Source of the DNA: Candidatus Hydrogenedentota bacterium
GTDB taxonomy: Bacteria > Hydrogenedentota > Hydrogenedentia > Hydrogenedentales > CAITNO01
DNA: 7,277 bases
Assembly: GCA_007118765.1 (NCBI GenBank)
Contig: SKQZ01000127.1
Location: 1 to 7,277, forward strand
Direction: 5' to 3'
Below are positions 4,332-7,277 of this stretch, piece by piece; positions within the stretch are counted from its first letter, which is position 1; the number at the start of each line of letters is the position of its first letter. The position numbers and the translations under genes are program-made. Under the pieces are notes generated by a model. It did not search any database and was not told the origin of the DNA. It was given only the letters and a program-made list of their open reading frames with translations.

Positions 4332-6968
4332 ATGCCGTTGTCATCGGAACAACAACTGAGCACTGGTCTGAAAGAACTGGATGAACTCCTGCGCGGCCTG
4401 GTTGCGGGCGATAATGTGGTATGGCGCGTGGATCAGCCGGATTCGTATCGGGCGTTCGTTGTTCCCTGTTGCCAATGGGCCATGCGCACGGGGCGCAACC
4501 TCGTGTATCTGCGCTATGCCGACCATCCGCCCCTGCTCTCAGACGATGCGTGCGCCGAGGGCGTGGTCCGGCATGATCTGGACCCCGGCATCGGTTTCGA
4601 GCCCTTTCTGGACGCGGTACACGGCATCATCGAAGAGACCCCGCGGGGCGCATACTACATATTTGATTCTTTGTCCAGCCTCGCTGCCACGTGGTACAGC
4701 GATCAGATGCTCTGCAATTTCTTTATGCTGACCTGTCCGTATCTTTATGACCGGGGCGACATCGCCTATTTCGCGCTCATGCGCGACAGCCACTCAAACG
4801 AAGCGGTCATGCCCATTCGTGAAACCGCCCAGGTAATGCTGGATGTGTACCAGCATCAAACCGACCTGTTCGTGCGCCCCGTCAAAACGCAGCAGCGCTT
4901 TTCGTCCGACATGCACACATTGCACAAGTGGCGCAACGGGAAGTTTGAACCCATTGCCCAGAGTTACACGATCACCGAAGTGTTGCGTTATTCGCCGCCT
5001 TCCGCCGTCGGCTGTGCCGTGCCGCCCCTTGACGTATGGAACAAAACCTTCTTGCAGGCCCAGGAACAGGTGCTTTGCCCGGAGGAGGCGCGCCACGGCG
5101 AACAAGCGGCGTCGTTATTTGAACGGCTGTTAAACATGGTGATTTCCCGTGACGAGCGGGTACTGGCGCTGGCGCGCACCTATTTGACCCTCGATGACCT
5201 GCTGGACATCGGAAAACGTGTCATCGGCACCGGCATGATAGGCGGCAAAGCCGTGGGCATGTTGCTTGCCCAGGCGATTCTGAAAACACGGGGCGGCGAC
5301 AGATGGCGGCAGCTTCTGGAAAGCCACGATAGCTTTTATGTTGGCGCCGATGTGTTCTACACCTATCTCGTGCGCAATGGCTGCTGGTGGATGCGCCGCC
5401 GTCAGAAAATGGGCGATGACTTCCTGAACAGCGCCGAACAGATACGGCAACGCATTATTACGGGCGCCTTCCCCCGCGAGGTGGAGGATGAACTGGCGCG
5501 TATGCTCGATTACTTTGGGTGTTCGCCCATCATTGTGCGTTCCAGCTCGCTGCTTGAAGACAATTTCGGCAATTCCTTCGCCGGGAAGTATGAAAGCGTG
5601 TTTTGCGCCAATCAGGGTTCGTTCCAGCAGCGTATGGAAGATTTTAAGTCCGCCATGCGCACCGTCTATGCCAGCGCCATGAGCGAAGAGGCACTGGCCT
5701 ATCGCAAATGTCATGGCCTGCTCGACCGGGAGGAACAGATGGGGCTGCTGGTGCAGCGTGTATCCGGCACACAGCGCGGCGATCTGTTTGCGCCCGACAT
5801 CGCGGGCGTGGGATTTTCCTTCAACCCCTATGTCTGGCACGAAAACATCGATCCCCGCGCCGGGCTGTTGCGGCTCGTGTTTGGTTTGGGCACCCGTGCC
5901 GTCAATCGCTCCGACGACGACTATACCCGCATTATCGCGCTGAATGCGCCGCTGCAAACCCCGGAAAGCGGGCGCGCTTCCGGTCGCAAATACGCACAGC
6001 GCAAAGTGGACCTGCTCGACCTGCGCGCCAACCGACTTGCCAGCATGTTGTTTTCGGATGTGCTTGATCAGGCCGGGAAGAATGACGACCGGCCCTGGCA
6101 CTTGTTGGCGGCGCGAGACCCCGAACTGGAACGGGAACAGCGCAACACCGGACGGCAAGGCCGGTCACCGTTGTTTATCAACTTTGAGAAACTCATTACA
6201 GACACCCCTTTCGTTGACGATATGCACCAGGGACTCCGCTTGTTGCAGCAGGCCTACGACTATCCCGTTGACACCGAGTTTACCGTCAACTTCCTTGCCA
6301 ATGACGAATACCGCGTCAACATCGTGCAGTGCAGGCCGTTGCAGGTAAAAGGCGACGCCATCTCCATCGCGCCGCCGGGCGAAGTGCCGGAAGAACAGGT
6401 CATTCTCCGCTCCTCCGGGCCGGTCATCGGCCAGCCCCGGTCGGACGTGGTAAACCGGTTTATCTTTGTTTCGCCTGAAGCCTATGGCGCGTTGCCCATC
6501 GCAGAGCGGCACCAGGTGGCGCGCATCATCGGCGAACTCGCCCATTCCGACGCCATTGGCCGACACCCCCATACCATGCTGCTCGGGCCCGGCCGCTGGG
6601 GCACCGCCAGCCCGGATTTGGGCGTGCCCGTATCCTTTGCCGAAATCGAAACCATCGGCACCCTCTGCGAAATCGTCGCCATGCGCGAAGACCTTGTGCC
6701 CGACGTGTCCCTCGGCACCCATTTCTTCAGTGAAATCGTTGAAATGGACATGCTCTATCTGGCGCTGTTTCCGGACAAAGATGACACCATCCTTGCGCGC
6801 CGCTTCTTTTACGACGCGCCCAATCATCTCACCCACGTGCTGCCCCATGCCGGAGCGTTTGAGCACATCATACGGCTGCTCCACATCGAAGACATCGCCC
6901 CCCGCGCCGTTGCCCGCCTCTATGCAGACCCGCTCAAACAGCATACGCTGTGCTTTATCGCCGAATAG
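4332..6968 (+). CDS. KaiC/RecA-like domain fused to PPDK-N (PEP/pyruvate-binding, ATP-grasp) domain
   Basis: An 878-residue cytosolic protein with no signal peptide or membrane segment. Residues 8-200 resemble the RecA/KaiC ATPase fold: STGLKELDELL (10-20) is the typical KaiC entry. The Walker A site is gone, replaced by GDNVVWRVDQPDSYR (26-40), while the Walker B strand survives as YYIFDSLSSL (108-117). Residues 297-672 form a PPDK/PEP-synthase N-terminal domain: IGGKAVGM (303-310), IVRSSSLLEDNFGNSFAGKY (401-420), LVQRVSG (473-479), AGVGFSFNP (491-499), Glu649 and NIVQCRPL (663-670), with a large insert around 540-640. Residues 690-878 hold a C-terminal domain with LLGPGRWGTASPDLGVPV (750-767) and GTHFFSEI (795-802). 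The phosphohistidine swivel and PEP-binding barrel of true PEP synthase are absent, so it cannot complete that reaction alone. It probably uses ATP to phosphorylate or ligate an unknown target. The short gap suggests cotranscription with gdhA. Similar fusions exist in databases as far as I recall, but I know of no characterised function. Confidence 0.85.
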   Translation: MPLSSEQQLSTGLKELDELLRGLVAGDNVVWRVDQPDSYRAFVVPCCQWAMRTGRNLVYLRYADHPPLLSDDACAEGVVRHDLDPGIGFEPFLDAVHGIIEETPRGAYYIFDSLSSLAATWYSDQMLCNFFMLTCPYLYDRGDIAYFALMRDSHSNEAVMPIRETAQVMLDVYQHQTDLFVRPVKTQQRFSSDMHTLHKWRNGKFEPIAQSYTITEVLRYSPPSAVGCAVPPLDVWNKTFLQAQEQVLCPEEARHGEQAASLFERLLNMVISRDERVLALARTYLTLDDLLDIGKRVIGTGMIGGKAVGMLLAQAILKTRGGDRWRQLLESHDSFYVGADVFYTYLVRNGCWWMRRRQKMGDDFLNSAEQIRQRIITGAFPREVEDELARMLDYFGCSPIIVRSSSLLEDNFGNSFAGKYESVFCANQGSFQQRMEDFKSAMRTVYASAMSEEALAYRKCHGLLDREEQMGLLVQRVSGTQRGDLFAPDIAGVGFSFNPYVWHENIDPRAGLLRLVFGLGTRAVNRSDDDYTRIIALNAPLQTPESGRASGRKYAQRKVDLLDLRANRLASMLFSDVLDQAGKNDDRPWHLLAARDPELEREQRNTGRQGRSPLFINFEKLITDTPFVDDMHQGLRLLQQAYDYPVDTEFTVNFLANDEYRVNIVQCRPLQVKGDAISIAPPGEVPEEQVILRSSGPVIGQPRSDVVNRFIFVSPEAYGALPIAERHQVARIIGELAHSDAIGRHPHTMLLGPGRWGTASPDLGVPVSFAEIETIGTLCEIVAMREDLVPDVSLGTHFFSEIVEMDMLYLALFPDKDDTILARRFFYDAPNHLTHVLPHAGAFEHIIRLLHIEDIAPRAVARLYADPLKQHTLCFIAE

Positions 6969-7030
6969 CCAACAACGAATACCCTGCCCACCCCTTGGCT
7001 CGTTCCGTCAATTGTGCGGGAGGATTCGGA

Positions 7031-7054
7031 ATGCAACTTTATGACGAGCGGTAA
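7031..7054 (+). CDS. Possible 7-codon mini-ORF (MQLYDER)
   Basis: ATG to TAA encodes seven residues, preceded by GGGAGGA (7018-7024) at an ideal six-base spacing. That ribosome site is better than the one used by the 878-aa gene upstream. It lies 62 bp after that gene's stop and before the hairpin cluster, where a leader peptide would sit. No run of one amino acid marks it as a classical attenuator. It may be chance. Confidence 0.2.
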   Translation: MQLYDER

Positions 7055-7108
7055 AACATGCCAGACACTTTTGTCGTGCGCCTGAGCGTATACCATGCTT
7101 TTGCGTAG

Positions 7109-7129
7109 GCAAGCCATGCTTGCGCTTTT
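7109..7129 (+). terminator. Possible weak terminator after the PPDK-N fusion gene
   Basis: GCAAGC (7109-7114) pairs with GCTTGC (7118-7123) around CAT, and TTTT follows at 7126-7129. The stem is short, the loop small and the T-run brief, so termination would be weak. The right arm can instead pair with CGCAAGCAT at 7150-7158 (nine bases with 7116-7124), which would disrupt it. Confidence 0.35.
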
Positions 7130-7180
7130 CCGTTCTTTGACACGCAAACCGCAAGCATTAACCCGCATATTTCACAAGAT

Positions 7181-7210
7181 TTCTGTTGCGCCTGCGAATC
7201 TTACACCATA
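7181..7210 (+). repeat. Intergenic repeat element, copy B (TTCTGTTGCGCCTGC ... TACACCATA)
   Basis: The second copy of the element at 2717-2741: 14 of 15 bases match in the first block, and nine match in the second after a five-base longer spacer. AAGATT (7176-7181) and AATCTT (7197-7202) are exact complements, so the GC-rich core lies in the loop of a small hairpin. The sequence just downstream differs from copy A. Confidence 0.4.
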
Positions 7211-7212
7211 TC

Positions 7213-7228
7213 AGGCACTTTGCTTGCC
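7213..7228 (+). promoter_or_regulatory. Candidate sigma54 (RpoN) promoter
   Basis: AGGCACT-TTGC-TTGCC matches the consensus TGGCACG-N4-TTGCW at 9 of 12 defined positions. GG (7214-7215) and GC (7226-7227) are exactly ten bases apart, the feature that defines the class. Transcription would begin about 12 bases later, inside the hairpin at 7228-7268, toward the window end. No enhancer-binding regulator is in view. Confidence 0.35.
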
Positions 7229-7268
7229 CGCCGACTTCGACGTGTACTAACACGCTGTCAGCCGGCGG
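7228..7268. repeat. Long imperfect hairpin at window end
   Basis: CCGCC (7228-7232) pairs with GGCGG (7264-7268), GAC (7233-7235) with GTC (7257-7259), and CGTGT (7241-7245) with ACACG (7250-7254) around ACTA. Bulges separate the three stem parts. No T-run follows on either strand within the window, so a terminator is not supported. It could be an operator or a structured RNA. Confidence 0.4.
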
Positions 7269-7277
7269 CCTGCGCAA

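Larger units (their letters stand above)
6969..7277. other. 309 bp gene-poor 3' region, probable regulatory region
   Basis: No convincing gene lies here. It holds a 7-codon mini-ORF (7031-7054), a hairpin with a short T-run (7109-7129), the second copy of the intergenic repeat (7181-7210), a sigma54-like site (7213-7228) and a long hairpin at the edge (7228-7268). The layout suggests the upstream region of a gene beyond the window. A consensus -35 TTGACA (7137-7142) has no good -10 partner. Confidence 0.5.

Noticed and set aside
5130..6158. 342-codon open frame on the minus strand within the PPDK-N fusion gene
   Set aside because: Same antisense phase as the real gene, so the lack of stops is explained by its codon usage. 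The sense frame has clear PPDK-N motifs.
7137..7165. Consensus -35 box TTGACA as a sigma70 promoter
   Set aside because: No -10 hexamer with more than two or three matches is found at 16-18 bp spacing.
6920..7168. 82-codon minus-strand ORF overlapping the 3' end of the fusion gene
   Set aside because: No ribosome site upstream of its start, it overlaps a real gene, and the composition is not protein-like.
7095..7250. 51-codon basic + strand ORF near the window end
   Set aside because: No Shine-Dalgarno sequence before ATG, and it overlaps the repeat copy, the sigma54-like site and hairpins. No recognisable protein.

Overview
This window comes from a moderately GC-rich bacterial chromosome. 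All confidently called genes are on the + strand, and I see no insertion sequence, tRNA, rRNA, CRISPR array or phage gene. The minimal SufC/SufB pair, a hexameric glutamate dehydrogenase and a KaiC-like/PPDK-N fusion together suggest an anaerobic or facultative bacterium, perhaps a deltaproteobacterial-type lineage or one from the Planctomycetes/Lentisphaerae/Hydrogenedentes neighbourhood. The sequence alone does not fix the phylum.

Positions 1-2592 are a tight three-gene unit. It starts with the 3' part of an SufC-type ABC ATPase cut by the window edge. A short (322 aa) SufB/SufD-like scaffold follows with an ATGA overlap, then a D-2-hydroxyacid dehydrogenase (glyoxylate/hydroxypyruvate reductase type) with a TAATG overlap. 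The first two look like the minimal 'SMS' iron-sulfur assembly machinery, in which one B protein replaces the SufB/SufD heterodimer. The dehydrogenase is translationally coupled to them but has no obvious iron-sulfur role.

Positions 2593-2939 are a 347 bp intergenic region dense in short perfect inverted repeats. It also has a good sigma70-type promoter (TTGACT-N17-TACACT), a TATCCG/CGGATA inverted repeat bracketing the -10 box, and a leader of about 105 nt with two hairpins. It drives gdhA (2940-4280), a complete glutamate dehydrogenase with all the expected catalytic residues and an NADP-type dinucleotide pocket.

Positions 4332-6968, only 51 bp after gdhA and probably cotranscribed, encode an 878-aa protein. 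It has a RecA/KaiC-like N-terminal domain that has lost Walker A but kept Walker B, then an ATP-grasp PEP-synthase/PPDK N-terminal-type domain, then a C-terminal domain with a GPGRWG motif. It lacks the phosphohistidine and PEP-binding domains of true PEP synthase or PPDK. This is the most interesting protein here, because its target is unknown and it sits next to a central nitrogen-assimilation enzyme.

Positions 6969-7277 have no convincing gene. They hold a 7-codon mini-ORF with a good Shine-Dalgarno sequence, competing hairpins, a near-copy of a sequence element found upstream of gdhA, a sigma54-type GG-N10-GC site, and a long hairpin at the window edge. This may be the regulatory region of a gene just beyond the window.
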